From NCBI GenBank assembly GCA_001584585.1, contig LSYV01000057.1, positions 336,946-400,945 on the forward strand: DNA of 64,000 bases, given 5' to 3'. Position 1 is the stretch's first letter, and each line of letters begins with the position of its first letter. The position numbers and the translations under genes were made by a program. The notes below the pieces were generated by a model. The model searched no databases. It worked only from the letters and a program-made list of their open reading frames with translations, and had not been told where the DNA came from. This DNA comes from Gonium pectorale. Taxonomy: Eukaryota > Chlorophyta > Chlorophyceae > Chlamydomonadales > Volvocaceae. Positions 31,881 through 44,560 of this stretch are shown in pieces.

Positions 31881-33928
31881 TCGCCGGCACCAGTGGCAGG
31901 TACGTCAATGGGATGGTGTATATTGTGAGTCGACGTATGCGAGTCACGGCAGGGGTTTCCCTGCGGCAGCATTCATGGGTGTCGTGCACATCAATTTGCC
32001 ACAGGATTAGCCGGACTGGATCCATTGGTAACGAAATGCGCATGCAATCCAGCTATCAGCCCATGGCAAGCTGGGAAGGTGGCTGCCGTGTGCCGTCGTG
32101 GTTATTGCAGCGGAGAAGCGTGTACTGTGTAGGTACTTGAAACTGAAACGGTATTGTAGGACAGTACTTGGGTGCTATGGCTATGGTTGGTATGGACACG
32201 GTGGCCATGCCGGATGGACAACGAGCTTGGCAGGTGTGTAATGGGCTCAGGATTCAATTTGCGTTGTTTCTCAACTTGCAGGCGACTGTCCTCTTTCTCC
32301 CTCCGGGCCCGTCCCCAGGACCGGTCCCGTCCAGGCCACATAACCTTCCGGCGGGGACGGAAAACCTGAGGACATGGTCCCGGGCAGTCAACTGTCCCTA
32401 TGCAAAAAAAAATGCAGTGAGTGGCGTGGATAGAGAAAGGGATTGAGTAGCGTCATTTGCTTCACACATAGCCAAGTGCCTCATGGCCGCTGGCAACTCT
32501 TCTGTGATTGGGATTCTAGGATTCTAACCAGCAAGTCCACAAGCGAGTCCGTCCTCTTCACGCACGCCAGTCCCGCTCGCACGTCCACGCCAATGCCCGG
32601 CCGTGGGCTACAACGCAAGTAGACTCTGCACGCCAGGGTCTCTCCCTTTCGAGGAAAGGCCTGGACGACCATACGACGCAGGACCACACACAGAAACCCA
32701 CGCGACCAGCACGCTATGTAACAGGACAGCTTGCACGCCAAATGTTCAGGTGCATATGACACACATGCATGCCGGGGGCAGGACGAACGTCACATGCCTT
32801 GCTCTGTACCCGCCGGCCCTACTTTCCCCTTCTTTATTACCGCCCGCCCTACTGGAAACGTCGCGCCCTCGGGCGGGCGTGTACCGGTATGATCGTAGGG
32901 GCGGGCTCCCTCTTTCTCTGCAGATCTCTCTCTTTTCATCACACGTTCGTCTGCTACATACGCACGCACTGGCTGCCGGACTCGCGTAGCTATTAGACGC
33001 CACTCCCCGTGGCTACCGTAGTAGATACCACCCCCGCCAGCGAGCTGGTCTGGCGTGCCGGCACACAGGAGGAAGGAAAACGACCTCCATCATCATCACC
33101 AACTACTCATAGCGGGATAAAACTGGACCCAGGCGCACCTTTCCCAGCAGTTCCCACCCCCTCCTACAGGGCCCGGCGCAACACCACCAACGGCGGCCGC
33201 TTGAAGCTTCCCACAACACGCACACAGGCCTTGCTAGAGCGCCCATCATGCCACGCACGCCGCTCTGGCACGAAAGGGCGGTCCAGCAATGGCTCCCACG
33301 ACGTAACGTACCCAACCGCCCGGCTCTGCAGGGGCAACGAACTATCAATGCCCGAGCCGACGAATCAATCTTGCTCATTCATGGGTACCCCTCCACAAGG
33401 CTCTGCAACGACATCAGCATCCGACTCAACATACGGACCGTGGCAATGTATTAGTACCCGTGGCCCACCAGTTCGTTCGTGCCCACAACAACACGGGTGC
33501 CTGATGCCCATTGTGATGCCCCCTCGCAGTCTGGCGATCCGTGCAATCAGTCCATGCGCAGGTACCCAAGCGACACAGCGGCCCGAGGCTGACGGCCTCA
33601 GAAGCACAGAGCAATCATACACGTTCTTGACGCTATATGTCATCGGAAGCACAGTCTGTGCCGCAAGCAGTCCCCAAGGTCAAGCCCGTGCATCGGAGCA
33701 TGGCCACGCCCAGAAAGGGGCTCACCTGTGGCCGCCACAGGCATGGTGTGTGTTATGTATGCGTAGCAGTCAAAACACCATAGTGTGTGTGACCGTTCAC
33801 GGCAGCATGACCGCAGGTCCTGCACCTCCAAACCCAGGTGCGGTTGATACATTGTCCCCAACTAAACATTGGACAATCCCCGCCTGTTACCCCAGACCCG
33901 GAAAGCGGCTAGCAGTATCCGAATGCCC

Positions 33929-35916
33929 CTAGCGCTGGTGCCGGCGAGCTTCAGCACAGACCCACGCATGCACCCTCCGGCGCTTCTCCAGCAGGTCAAC
34001 CTTGTACTTCGACGCTGGGTCCTCGGCAGCCCACCCTGCTGCCCGAGTCACAGCCGCCGTGGCCTTTTTGACTGCCTTCGGCCAGTCTATGGGACAGCCC
34101 GCCGCCAGCAGCCACGACGTCAATGTAACTTGGTTATTGTTGACCGCCTTAATGCACGCGTTGAACGCGCGCCCAGCCGGGCCCCAGGGGCAGCCCAGCC
34201 GCCGCAGGCACTCCAGAGTGGCACAATCCCCCTCCTCAACAGCAAGTACAAAACTGTAGCCGCCTTCCTGCGGGGCAAATGTGCAGCGGGAAACAAGATT
34301 AGGTCTGCCACCAGGCATAGGAGTATATACACCGAACGCACTAAAAGCGCTAGAGCATTAAGCGGTGGGAGTCCAATTAAGGGAACCTGCCACCTCCCGC
34401 CAGCAGTATCAGCAAAGTTCCCGGCGCAGCGTGACGCCCTGCAGAATCACGATGCAGCCCTTGCGCCTTGAACCGGAGCAAGCACAGAAAAGCCCGGTGC
34501 ATCGAATGAAGCAGGGACAACACATGGCGCGTGGCCAGCCGCCCTCCTCCACAACCCACCGGCATGGGGCAGCCCCGCTCCGCCAGCCACTCCAGCGCCG
34601 CCTCGCAGCCCGACCTGGCAGCCGCCGCGAAGGACCGCTCATCCCAGGGGCAGCCGCGCTCCCGCAGCCAGGCCAGCAGCTCCACGCTGCCCGATTCCGC
34701 CGCGGCCCGGAACAGCTCCTCGTCCAGTGGCGGTCCCAGGCCCGGGGTCTCCACCAGCCAGGCCAGCACGTGCAGGTGGCCGCTGCGTGCGGCATAGTTA
34801 GCTGCATATTGCGCGCCAACACACCGGCCCGCAGCGTGCAGCGCCTGCAGCACGTGCAGATGCCCCTTCCCGGCCGCTGCGCACCACACATCCGGGAGGC
34901 TCGTGTCGGCCGGCCACCCTTCAGCCAGGAAGAGCACTGCGGCCGCGTTGCCCGCGGCGGCAGCGGCCACGAGGGGTGCGTTGGCGCCGTATCCGTCCTC
35001 AGGGCGCCTGGGGTACCTCCGCTGCGCCAGCCAGGCGAAGCGCTCCAGCGCGTCCGGCCGTTTGGCTGCTGCTTCGAAGGCTATCCAAGCTTGTGGGAAG
35101 CCCTGGGACTCGAGCCACTCCGGCCCGCCAATCTGGAGTGGAACTGCCGGCGGCGGCTGCGACCGCATTGATAAGAGCCTCCTCCAGCCCCTCTCCACCG
35201 TCTTCCTCCTCCCAATCGATCTCCATACCGTCAAGCTCGGCGAGGTATCGCTGGAGGGCCGCCAGGTCGCACCCCTCGGCGACGGCACACACCAGCTTCC
35301 ATGCGTCACAGCCGCAAAACTCAGATGGCTCCAAATCCTTGTACCGCCGCACCATCCATTCCAATACGTGGATGTGGCCAGCCTGGCCGGCGGCCACGGC
35401 GCCAGCCAAGAAGTTGTGACTCACTCCTGCCCAGCTCGTCAGCTCCTCGCACAGCGCCAGGTGGCCCCCCGCCGCGGCACCCTCCACAGCGCGCCGCATG
35501 TCGCAGCCCAGCTCCTCCAGCATCGCACACGTTCCCACCTGCCCGGCCTTGCCAGCAGCGTAGCCGGCATCAGCCGTCGCCCGGCAGGCGACGGCACGCG
35601 CCGCGATGGCCAGGTTGGCGGTGGCACCGCTCGCGGCGGTAAGGCGCAGCAGCTCGCGCCGCTGGGCCAAAGTCAGCTCGCGTATCGCGCCGGGGCGGCC
35701 CCAGCGCCACGCGAAGGCGTGGTGGGGCACCGGCTCCGACAGCCGCACGGTCGTGAAGTCGGGCGTTCGAAGCACTGCCGCGGTGGTCTTGTCCACCACG
35801 CGCAGACTGCATGCAACCTCATTGCGAGGCAGGAAGCAAGCTATGCGATCTACGATAGATGATATCCAGATGCGGGCAGCTGTCGTCGCGCCATGGCCTC
35901 GGATCGGGGCGGCCAT
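33929..35916 (-). pseudogene. F-box-like/ankyrin-repeat gene, paralogue 3 (5-bp frameshift)
   Basis: Exon 1 35916-34560, intron 34559-34268, exon 2 34267-33929 (stop TAG). The start ATG at 35916 (MAAPIRGHGATTAARIWISS) aligns with paralogue 2; upstream in-frame ATGs exist but are outside the family alignment. The F-box-like region, RLSEPVPHHAFAWRWGRPGA block and ankyrin repeats are clear. A 5-bp loss near 35121 removes part of the conserved DWRAKVEWLESQGF stretch and shifts the frame, and exon 1 length is off by exactly that amount. It is the only lesion seen, so a sequencing error would restore an active gene. An acidic patch (EIDWEEEDGGEGLEE) lies where paralogue 1 has its Asp/Gln insert. 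Confidence 0.72.
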
Positions 35917-36022
35917 ATTGCTTTGGTTCAGGAACGGATGATCCTTGGTCGAACACAATAGTACAGTAATGACGATGATCATGTTGCGATTGTCTGATTT
36001 GAAGCCACGCATTTGAAGCCAC

Positions 36023-36043
36023 GCAGTACAGCCGTGTGAAACC
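36023..36043 (+). repeat. Dispersed short repeat, copy 3
   Basis: GCAGTACAGCCGTGTGAAAC upstream of paralogue 3. See 11155-11178 and 30337-30360. Confidence 0.55.
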
Positions 36044-36251
36044 GGATCGAGCTGAGTGGCACTGGATCGGAGCAGCAGGCCCCACGAATCCGCGATCATT
36101 TCATCTAAATGCATAGGCCTCCTGTCCAAGCCGAAGGACTTGCTGCACTTTCCTCAGGCCCACACACCTCCCCGAGTGACAGAACACAAGTCAAACCTGT
36201 ATCGACATTCGAATGGTTGCATTCGAGGTTGACGGAAGGGCGATAGGTGCC

Positions 36252-36295
36252 CAGGGCAGTGAAACCTCATTGCCCTGAGCCCCCCCCCCCCCCCC
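36252..36295. repeat. Small inverted repeat followed by a poly-C run
   Basis: CAGGGCA (36252-36258) and TGCCCTG (36271-36277) can pair as a 7-bp hairpin. A run of 16 C follows at 36280-36295. The left arm motif recurs near 30.68 kb in duplication unit 1. Confidence 0.5.
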
Positions 36296-36600
36296 GCTGA
36301 CTTGAGTCCTGCCAACCCGGGGCAGTTCACGATTCCCAAAAGCGTCGATAAGGATCGAGGCGCCCTGCACAGTCCTCCCACACACGGCGACAAGAGCATG
36401 TACTGCCACGTGCGTTGTGGCCGCTCCTCAAGTTCCTGAACAGCCCCAACCATGCCAGACCGGGTGTGGCCCCAGCCCGCCAGCCAGACGCCAGCCTCCG
36501 GGTCCGAGCGGCCAATCCCGACGGTGACCGGTAGATAAGCTAATGTGACGCGCAAACATGTCCACGAATGCAATGCCAGGCACGTTGGCTCCCCTAGGAG

Positions 36601-38639
36601 CTAGGGTCGACGCGCGGCCGCTTCCGCGCGGAGCCACGCAAGCACCCTGACGCTCTCCTCCCGCCGGCGCGCCCAGCGCCCCCAGTCCATGCCCTCCGAG
36701 GCCTCCTGCACCCTGCGGTGCGCCTCCGCCTCGATCGCCTGCACCAGCCCGCCGCGCCAGTGCAGCGGGCAGCCGGACGCCACCAGCCACGACATCACGG
36801 GCACCCCGCCGGCAACGCCGCTGTCGAGCAGTCGTCTGGCCGGCCCCCAGGGGCAGCCCAGCCGGCGCAGGCCCTCCAGTGTCGCCACGTCCACCGCCTG
36901 TGCAGCCACCTCATAGGGGGAGCCGTCCTCCTGCGGGCGGTACGGTAGGCGCGCAGAGACCAGGACAGGAGCAGACGTGGCGTTCCGCCGAATGCGGTCC
37001 AAACGAGACGGCCCAAGGAGAGAGGCGAACTCTGCCTCCTCCATCGCATCAGCTGCCATACCGTCACTGTGTGAGACGGTGGCGGGGTTCCGGCAGCTGG
37101 GAGTAGGGGAACTTGGGAAATGGGGGCGAGGCACGGACGCCGAAGCGACGCTGAAGCTACCCCAAGCTCGGCAGTGAACACACGATGCTGGCAAAGGTTT
37201 GTGCGCCGCACGCGACTGACACATCGCGTTACGCTGTTTGAAGCCAGGTTAGGTGAACTGTTGGTCCGCCCGCAACCCACCGGCATGGGGTAGCCCCGCT
37301 CCACCAGCCACTCCAGCGCCGCCTCGCAGCCCGACTCCACGTCGGCTGTGAAGGTTCGAACGCCCCAGGGGCAGCCGCGCTCCCGCAGCCAGGCCAGGAG
37401 CTCCACCCTGCCCGACCCTGCCGCGGCCTCGAACAGCTCCTCATGCAGCGGCACCGCGTCCAGGCCCAGCGCCTCCTCCACCAGCCAGGCCAGCACGTGC
37501 AGGTGGCCGTTGCGTGCAGCGCCACTGCTGGCTCCGTGCGCGTCAAAGCGCCGGCCCGCTGAGTGCAGCGCCTGCAGCACGTGCAGGTGCCCCGATACAG
37601 CAGCGGCCCCCGCCACGTCTGTGAAGTCCGGGCTGGCTGGCCAGTCCTCAGCCAGGCACAGCACCGCCGCGGCATTGCCCCCTCTAGCCACTCCCCGCAA
37701 GGACACGACTAGTTTACCTCCATCTGGCCTGGGGTATCCCCGCTGCGCCAGCCAGGCGAAGCGCTCCAGCGCGTCCGGCCGTTTGGCGGCTGCTGCGAAG
37801 GCGCGCCAGGTTTGTGGGAAGCCCTGCGACTCGAGCCACTCCACCTTGGCCCGCCAGTCGGGCGTGTGGCTGCCCGCGGCGGCGGCCAGGACACACAGCT
37901 GCGACTGCTCAACCCACCCTTGGGCTGCCCGTCGCTGTCTGGTCCATTTGGCAAGGAAGCGTTGCAGGGTTGCCAGGTCGCAGCGCTCCGCCACGCCCTC
38001 GCCGATCTTCCACACAGCCTGCGAGCTCGGCCGCATGCCCTCGTCGCGCCGCATCATCCACTCGGCAACGTGCACGTGGCCGGCCTTGGCGGCAGCCACG
38101 GCGCAGATGAAGAGATCGTGGCGGACGCCTGCCCAGCGAGAAAGAAGCTCCTCGCACAGCGCCAGGTGGCCCCCCGCTGCGGCGCCCTCCACTGCACGCC
38201 CCATGTCGTAGCCCAGCTCCGCCAGCATCGCGCACGAGCCCAGCTGCCCCGCCTTGCCGGCAGCGTAGCCGACCTCAGCCGTTAGCGGACAGGCGACGGC
38301 TCGCGCCGCGAGGGCCAGGTTGTCGGTGGCGCCGCTCGCGGCTGTTAGGCACAGCAGCTCGCGCCGCTGCGCCCGCGTCATATCGCGCATCGCGCCGGGG
38401 CGGCCCCAGCGCCACGCGAATGCGTGGTGGGGCACCGGCTCCGACAGCCGCACGGTCATGAACTCGGGCGTCCCGAGTATCGCCGCGGTAGCCTTGTTCA
38501 CCACGCGCAGGCTGCATGCCAACCCATTGCGCGGCAGGAGACAATCCAAAATGCCGGGAATCAGTATCTCAGGAAGCGACGTGCCGGAGCTCAGCATCGC
38601 GTCGGGGTTTGGCACCGCGAAGTCCATTATTCGGATCAA
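36601..38639 (-). CDS. F-box-like/ankyrin-repeat protein, paralogue 4 (intact)
   Basis: Two exons: 38639-37281 and 36930-36601 (stop TAG), intron 350 nt with GTGGGT donor and CCGCAG acceptor, 562 residues. An alternative start ATG at 38627 (MDFAVPNPDAML) aligns better with paralogue 1. Domains: F-box-like region (LIPGILDCLLPRNGLACSLR), the RLSEPVPHHAFAWRWGRPGA block, and divergent ankyrin repeats (GHLHVLQALHSAGRRFDAHG, VLAWLVEEALGLDAVPLHEE, LAWLRERGCPWG). The C-terminal exon carries LRRLGCPWGPARRLL and a basic/acidic tail. No lesion found. Inferred: SCF-type substrate adaptor or other ankyrin scaffold. The acidic insert of paralogues 1 and 3 is replaced here by an Arg/Gln-containing stretch (WTRQRRAAQGWVEQ). 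Confidence 0.82.
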
Positions 38640-40805
38640 TTAGGCGAAGGAATATGAATTGTATGGTCGACTCAACATAGCTACGCTTTGTCCACCTTGT
38701 TGCCGGCATGTGAAATCCATGGATTCAAGTTTCGCGAGGGGCACGTTCGCGGTTTGGACAGCTTGAGGGGGCACGTTCCCGTCGCTTGGTTACCCTCACG
38801 GTCTCCTCGCACCGAACCCTGACCCTTCGTGCGCCCTGTGTCACCCCCGCCCTGACTGCCCTGAACAGACTCAACCCACCCCACGCATCAGAGCACGCCG
38901 GGCCTGCGAAACTACGGCAGTAACCCTGCCATTTCCGTACCGATTCCGAGTTGGTCCTCTGATTGGAAAACCTCCGCCTTACGCAGAGAGACGTGTGGTC
39001 GTGTAGGGTCACACGAGGCGGAGGAAGCCTGTTACGACCCTGAGTAACCCATTGTTGTGGTGGTGTGAGCCTCGAAGGCCCACTACTAAGGCAATCCTGC
39101 CCTAAAACGTGGTAAAGAAAGTACTTCGCTGTTACGGTTCGTAACAAAGTCACGGAATAAGAGCGCTTCCCACGCTTCCTACAATGCGCTCGTGAAAACG
39201 CTGTTCACCCCACACGGCACAACCACTCCCGGTAAGAATCGCGCAGACCCCAACGTACCTTGTTCCCAGTCGGAACGCGCGTGCGCAACCGGTTGTCAAA
39301 CGTGGACACGGATGTATGCACGGACAAGGGCGCAAGGGAAGCCTGCCAATCAACCATGCAGAAACCGTAGCCTCTAAAATGCCGGTGCCAAATAGCTTTA
39401 TCGGTTACCGTTACGCATATGCGGGTCGTCCGTAAGGAGGCCACGGACGTAGAGCAGCTGTTTGGAACCAGGGCCTTAACCTTGCCTGGCGCAGCTAACG
39501 GGCATCATGAAGTGTCCCTACCTGCACTCGCGCATTCGAGGCTTTTGACAGCAGAAAGAGCATGTGGCCGGCGACCCATAGTTCACATCTCGCCCGTAGC
39601 CAAGACCTCCAAGACCGTTGGGAACTTTGCCTGCCCTTCCCCAAGCCCGAAGCTGGAACGCAACACCTTGGCGTGTGAGGAGCTCGTTGCCAAGCGCTGA
39701 TTAATGCTACGCCGACAGGTGGCTGTGGATGGCTACGACGACGTACTACAGGACTGACAAGGAAGAGGGAACCATTTCAACAGGACATAAGCACCCGACG
39801 GCGCGCCGTTCCTCCAGCGATTCAAATTAGGATGGGAGAGGAGTGGTTTCCAGCTTGAAGCGTAGGCTCCAGGGCTGCTGCCACAAGCAGTTGGCGGCAC
39901 TTACGCGTCGCAGCTTGTGGCCCCCCTCTTAGCAGGGCGCCCCGCAGCAAGCCGGCACGACCGCCAGCAACAACCCCGCGTGTTTAGCCATCGAACGGAA
40001 ATGCACACACGATTGACTGCGCACTCTTCTCCCGCCCGGCATCGCCCGCAGGGCATGTTGCGAAGCGACCGAAACCCTCACCACAAGCTTGCGCCTTGCC
40101 TCACGTCGGCTCTGGTACTGATCGGCCCAAACCAGCTTACCGGCCTTCAGCCGCCCCGACTCCCCGAGAGCCACCAGCATTGCACATCGACACACTTGTC
40201 GCAACCTGTTTCTTTGCACTCCACAGCAGTCGCATGCGTCACGCACGGTCTGCTCCTAGTCTGCCTTCGAGGATAGGTCATGTAGGCCCCGGCAGCCCCA
40301 GCGCCCTCTGCATCACCGCGATTCACCTGGGCGGCGCCGTGCTGCATTGGCGCCGGCCGGGTCTATTGCGGAGCCATCGCCAGCCCGCATATCGCCAACC
40401 CAACCCATCAGCACGCCATCCTGACGACCCAAGGCCGGGCCGCGGACCACCGGGCCACCTGCGGCCCAAGAAGACGCATTTCGTCCATGCCCCTCCCCCC
40501 CAGGCTCTGACGGACGTGTAACCTGTAAGAAGGCCCATGGGCCACCGCTGTGACGCAGTCTCAGCGTGCTGCGTGGCGAACGCCGCCCCTGCTCACGCAC
40601 GCGCCTACCCGCTTGCCAATTAAGAATACACGCGCGAAGAAGGCCGCTGACAGCGTAATGTGCCCTGACCCGTCCTTCTCCTGTGCCCATGTGTTGCCCC
40701 CGTTCGCCTCCTCCTCTCCCCGCAGGCTTCCCCTCCAACCCCGCCCTTTCTTGCCCCCCTTTCCGCCCGCTCCTGCCGCTCTGCGCGCCAGCACGCCCCG
40801 CCAGT
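38640..40805. other. Spacer between the F-box/ankyrin cluster and DRC9
   Basis: No recognised gene. A plus-strand frame at 40096-40521 ends just before two TGTAA motifs (40517 and 40524), but its protein is low-complexity and unrecognised. The 3' UTR of DRC9 lies at the right end. Confidence 0.45.
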
Positions 40806-43800
40806 TCATTTCTTCTTCTTGGCCGCCTTCTTGGTCTTCTTGCCGCCCCCGCTCTTGAGCGCCTTGCGCACGCGGTACCCGCGCCACCAGGCCTGGATCA
40901 CGATGGCCGCCTGCACGCGCCGCGCCTCGCGCATCTCGTCGAACTCGGCGCGCTCGCGCTCCTCGGCGGCCCGCAGCTCGCGCTCCTTCTTGAGTGCCGC
41001 CTCCATCTTGTACTTCTCCTCCGATTTCTTTAGCTCCAGCAGGTCGCGCGCGTGCTGCTGCTTGAGGAGCTGCAAGGGGGGAAACGCGAGAGGAGAGGGG
41101 GAGGGGAGCGGAGGGAAGAGGGCGGGTTGGAGGGGGTTGTGTCGGGTTGTGGCACACCAGCGTAAGCAACGCGCGGACGCGAATAATGGGGGGGCTGAGG
41201 GAGGGCGCATGCCCCGCCCGGGTGCGGCAGTGCTTGTACCCACTGCCTTACGCAGCGGAGCCGTGCACAGGCGTACCCCGCAGCCCATACACCAGTTCCA
41301 AGAGGGCCTTGCGCCAAGGGTCCCTGTCGTAGTAAAAATGCCTGCTCCAGCCGTGCCACTGCCTACCTCGAGCTCCTTCTCCCGGGCCGCCAGGTCTTCG
41401 TCGTGCTTGGTAGCCCAGTTGACGCTGTCCTCCTGCATCTTGGACGCGATCTGCCGGAGGAACTCCGCCTGCGGGGTGGGAGGCGCACCGGGGCGGGGCG
41501 GGTGGGGCCGTGCGTGCGAGCCAGTACGACAGCCCCGGAGGGTGGCGGCCGCCGTGGCGGGCAGCGCGGTTACCTTGCTCTGCCGCAGAAAGCAGCAGCG
41601 CGCCCTGTGCCGTGTGCCCCGCCACCAATCATCCGCCAAACGCCATCGAAAGCGCCTTAACGCTAGCTGCCTGCCCGAGTAAAACGTCACACACGCACCT
41701 GAGTTGCGTGAACGGCCTTCTCGATGTCGATCTGCTGCTGTACGAGCCCCAGCTCCTTGAGCAGGTCCTCAAGCTGCGGCACAGGAGGGAGATGGGGAAG
41801 GTGGGGAAGGCGGGGAGGGGGGATGTGCGCAGGAAACACGGAGCCAGCATCACTCCCCTACACTGCGTTTAACATCCGCAGCACCCTACCTCACCCACCC
41901 GTCTACCGGACAAGCTGGTCCGCCCCAGAATGCCCGCTGCAAGCGCCCCCGCCCATAACCCGCCACCCGCCCACTCGCGGGCGCGCCCCGCTTCATCCGT
42001 GAAGCGCTTCTCCGTCCGGCGACACCCCGCCTTCCCACACACCTGCGTGCGCTGCAGCCGCCGCTCGTGCTCATTGGCTGACGTGAGGTCCTTGCCCAGG
42101 TAGCGCGTGGACACGGCGGTGTCCATTTTGAGCGACTTGAGCTGCTCCTTGAGCGCGATCAGGCCGCGCTTCTTGTCCTTCATCTGTGGGGTGGAGGAGG
42201 CGGGATGCACGCAGTAGGAGAGCAGCGTAAAACGGAGGAAGGTGGGAGGGTGCAACGGAAAAAACGGCTTGCCGCGGCTGCGGGGCGAACGCGGGTCGTA
42301 CGGCACTCCCTCGGGGCCGCGATTGGAACACCGGCACCCTACGGGCGCCGGCGGACCGAAGGCAAGACTGGCTTGGCCGCCGGATGGGAGACTACAGGTG
42401 GATACCAGCGCGCTCCAATCAACCGTTTGCTTCTGAAACCCCCGTTCCCGCCTGCTAGCTGCCCCTCAACCAGACGTAACCCTGCTTTCCCCGCTCAGCC
42501 CCACCCCTGGACCCTCACCCTCCCACTGTCTGCTCTCTCCACTTCTCCGCGCTGGACCCCAGCCGTGCACCGCGCGCCGCCGGCCGCACCTTCTCCTCGT
42601 GGTCCAGCTTCTCCTCGCGCAGGTCGTTGCGCAGCTGCCGCACCGCCGAGGTTGTCATCTTCTCGCGCTCGATGGTCTCCCGCATCGCCTGCTCGCTGGC
42701 CTCCTGCGCCATCACGCTCTCCAGCAGCGGCTGCATCTTGCCAAACACCTCGATCTCGTTCAGGCAGCCCGACAGCAGCAGCTGCAGCGCCTGGCGCTCG
42801 CTGGCGACCTGGGCGGTGGGCGGCGGTGGGCAGCGGGCGTTCAGTTGACTGCGGTGAGGCGGCCGCACTGCCATCGGACGGGGCTGATGTCAAACGCAGG
42901 CGGCGGTGGGCTCTTAGTTTCCGGGCCCACTGCCGCCTCACATGATTTTGGGAGGGTTAAGCCACTTGGGCACCTTGCCCGAAGCCGCGCCACGCTGGCA
43001 CCCAGTCACCCTACGTTGGGGATGTCCCCACCCGAGCAAGCAACCCTGTCAGGGCCCCAGACCAGCTCGTGGATTGCCCCGGATTGCGCACCCACACCCA
43101 GGAAGAGGCCGCCGACCAATTGCTGGGCATATACCCCGAAACCCAGATACGCGAGCGACGATCGCCCCTGCCCCGCAAGCCAGGCCAGGAGCCAGGGGCC
43201 ATCCAGACAGGGTCGAGGCACGGGCCAGAGCCGTCCGCCGGTGACAGCCTCCTATCGCTCGCTTCCATGCGCCGAACTGCCGACTTCGCGTGTCAACCGA
43301 AGCCTGGTGGCCCCTGCCACGGCCCCGGCCCTTCTTTCCCGTTCCAGCACCCGTCCAGACGGGTGGCGCTGGGGTCGGCGACGCGTGGCATGGACGCCGG
43401 TTGCCCTGGCCGCCCGCCCTCCGGGCGCGCAGCTGCAGCTGCAGCTCGGTGCCTGCTGACGGACCGCTGCTGGCACATCACCACGCGGAGCAGCCGTCAT
43501 CCGGCTGCCGACAAAACCCTCCACCCCGCATGGCCCCTCTCCGTCGGGTGCCTCCGGCCCTCCCCGTCGCCCTCCCCACAGAGACCGCCTCGCCGGGCAT
43601 GCCCACGCACTTTGAGCATGTTCTCCGCCACGTTGGGGTTGTCTTTGAGGTTGCGGCATAGCTGCTTTGTGCTTTGCCGCAGCGCCTCCGCCACCTTGGT
43701 CAGCTCGTTCTGCGATCGGGAATGGAGTCGGCCACAACTGGTGTGATTAAGAGGGCCAGGGAAACCCCGATAATCAGCGCCAAGCTCTTGGTGCTGCAAG

Positions 43801-44560
43801 CGAGATACAGGCAGCCAGCATGTCCCTAGTTCACTCGCGCCCAAAACAGTAGGAGAGCAGGAGTGCAGGGGCGTGGGAGTGGAGGAGAGAGTGCCGCCCT
43901 TCCTGCATGCGCCCCCTCCAGAGCGAGCGGTTTCTGGACCCCCATTCCGTCCCGCACATGGGCGCCGCACGCATATGCGCGCGCGGAGCGCACCTGGTTT
44001 TCAAGCAGCTTGGTCTTGTTGGGCTGGTGCCGCAGCACGTGCTGCAGCGCCACCAGCTCCTCAAAGCGCGCTTCCAGCTTCTTCTGCTCCGCAATCATGC
44101 GAGAGATCTCCTCGCCCACGCTCTGTGTGAGCTCGTGGGCCTGCACTTTGGGATCCACGGTGATAACACCAACGAGCGCCAGCTTTTCGAGCGTCTGCTT
44201 GAGAATGGCGTACAGCTGTGGGCGGGAGAGAGGGTGCAGGGGGTGGAGTATACGATTAGGGCATGGTGGTGACCCGTAACGCGGAGTGCGGTGCAGGGAG
44301 TGGGGTGGGTAATTGGGCCTAGGTTAACGGTGGATGTTGCAGGTTTTGGGCACGCAACCCAGCTCAGTCCACAAGAGACCGAGAAGGAAGCTTTCAAGCC
44401 AATAGCTTGAGAGCGACGCTCCTGCGGTTGCGGGGGCCGCGCGCCGCGCCCGCGTGCTCACATGTGTCGCCTCGAGCGGCGTGAGCTGCTGGCATTTCTC
44501 AGTTGCCTGTCGCATGATCTCCGGCGGAATCTTCCCACCCGTATCCCCTATGCCGACCAT
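40806..44560 (-). CDS. DRC9: Dynein regulatory complex subunit 9 (DRC9/IQCG), flagellar nexin-DRC
   Basis: Eight exons: 44560-44462, 44215-43994, 43709-43611, 42808-42590, 42183-42043, 41773-41699, 41468-41367 and 41069-40806. Every intron is phase 0, which is unusual and supports the model; 406 residues (human IQCG is about 440). Most of the protein is predicted coiled coil (EEISRMIAEQKKLEARFEEL; MKDKKRGLIALKEQLKSLKM). A single C-terminal IQ motif at residues about 372-389 (AAIVIQAWWRGYRVRKALK) and a Lys-rich tail end it, as in IQCG. Known: DRC9 pairs with DRC10 in the nexin-dynein regulatory complex linking axonemal doublets, and IQ motifs bind calmodulin. This implies a flagellate organism. 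The start ATG at 44560 is chosen; an in-frame upstream ATG at 44623 could add 21 residues. Confidence 0.88.

Larger units (their letters stand above)
30241..33928. other. Spacer between paralogues 2 and 3
   Basis: Contains the right flank of duplication unit 1 (to about 30.70 kb), about 1 kb unique to this junction, and the non-coding left part of unit 2. The only coding trace is the paralogue-1 3' relic at 31730-31880. A 307-codon plus-strand frame at 33009-33932 is not preserved in unit 1 and is not called. Confidence 0.55.
31727..36270. repeat. Segmental duplication, unit 2
   Basis: Counterpart of about 25565-30700. Begins inside the last exon of a lost paralogue-1 copy and contains paralogue 3 on the minus strand. 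Limits are approximate. Confidence 0.8.

Noticed and set aside
33009..33932. 307-codon plus-strand open frame
   Set aside because: It lies in duplicated spacer, is not preserved in the matching unit at about 27.0-28.3 kb, and its translation is low-complexity without any motif.
40096..40521. Plus-strand frame ending near two TGTAA motifs
   Set aside because: Protein is low-complexity and unrecognised; the TGTAA motifs alone do not make a gene.
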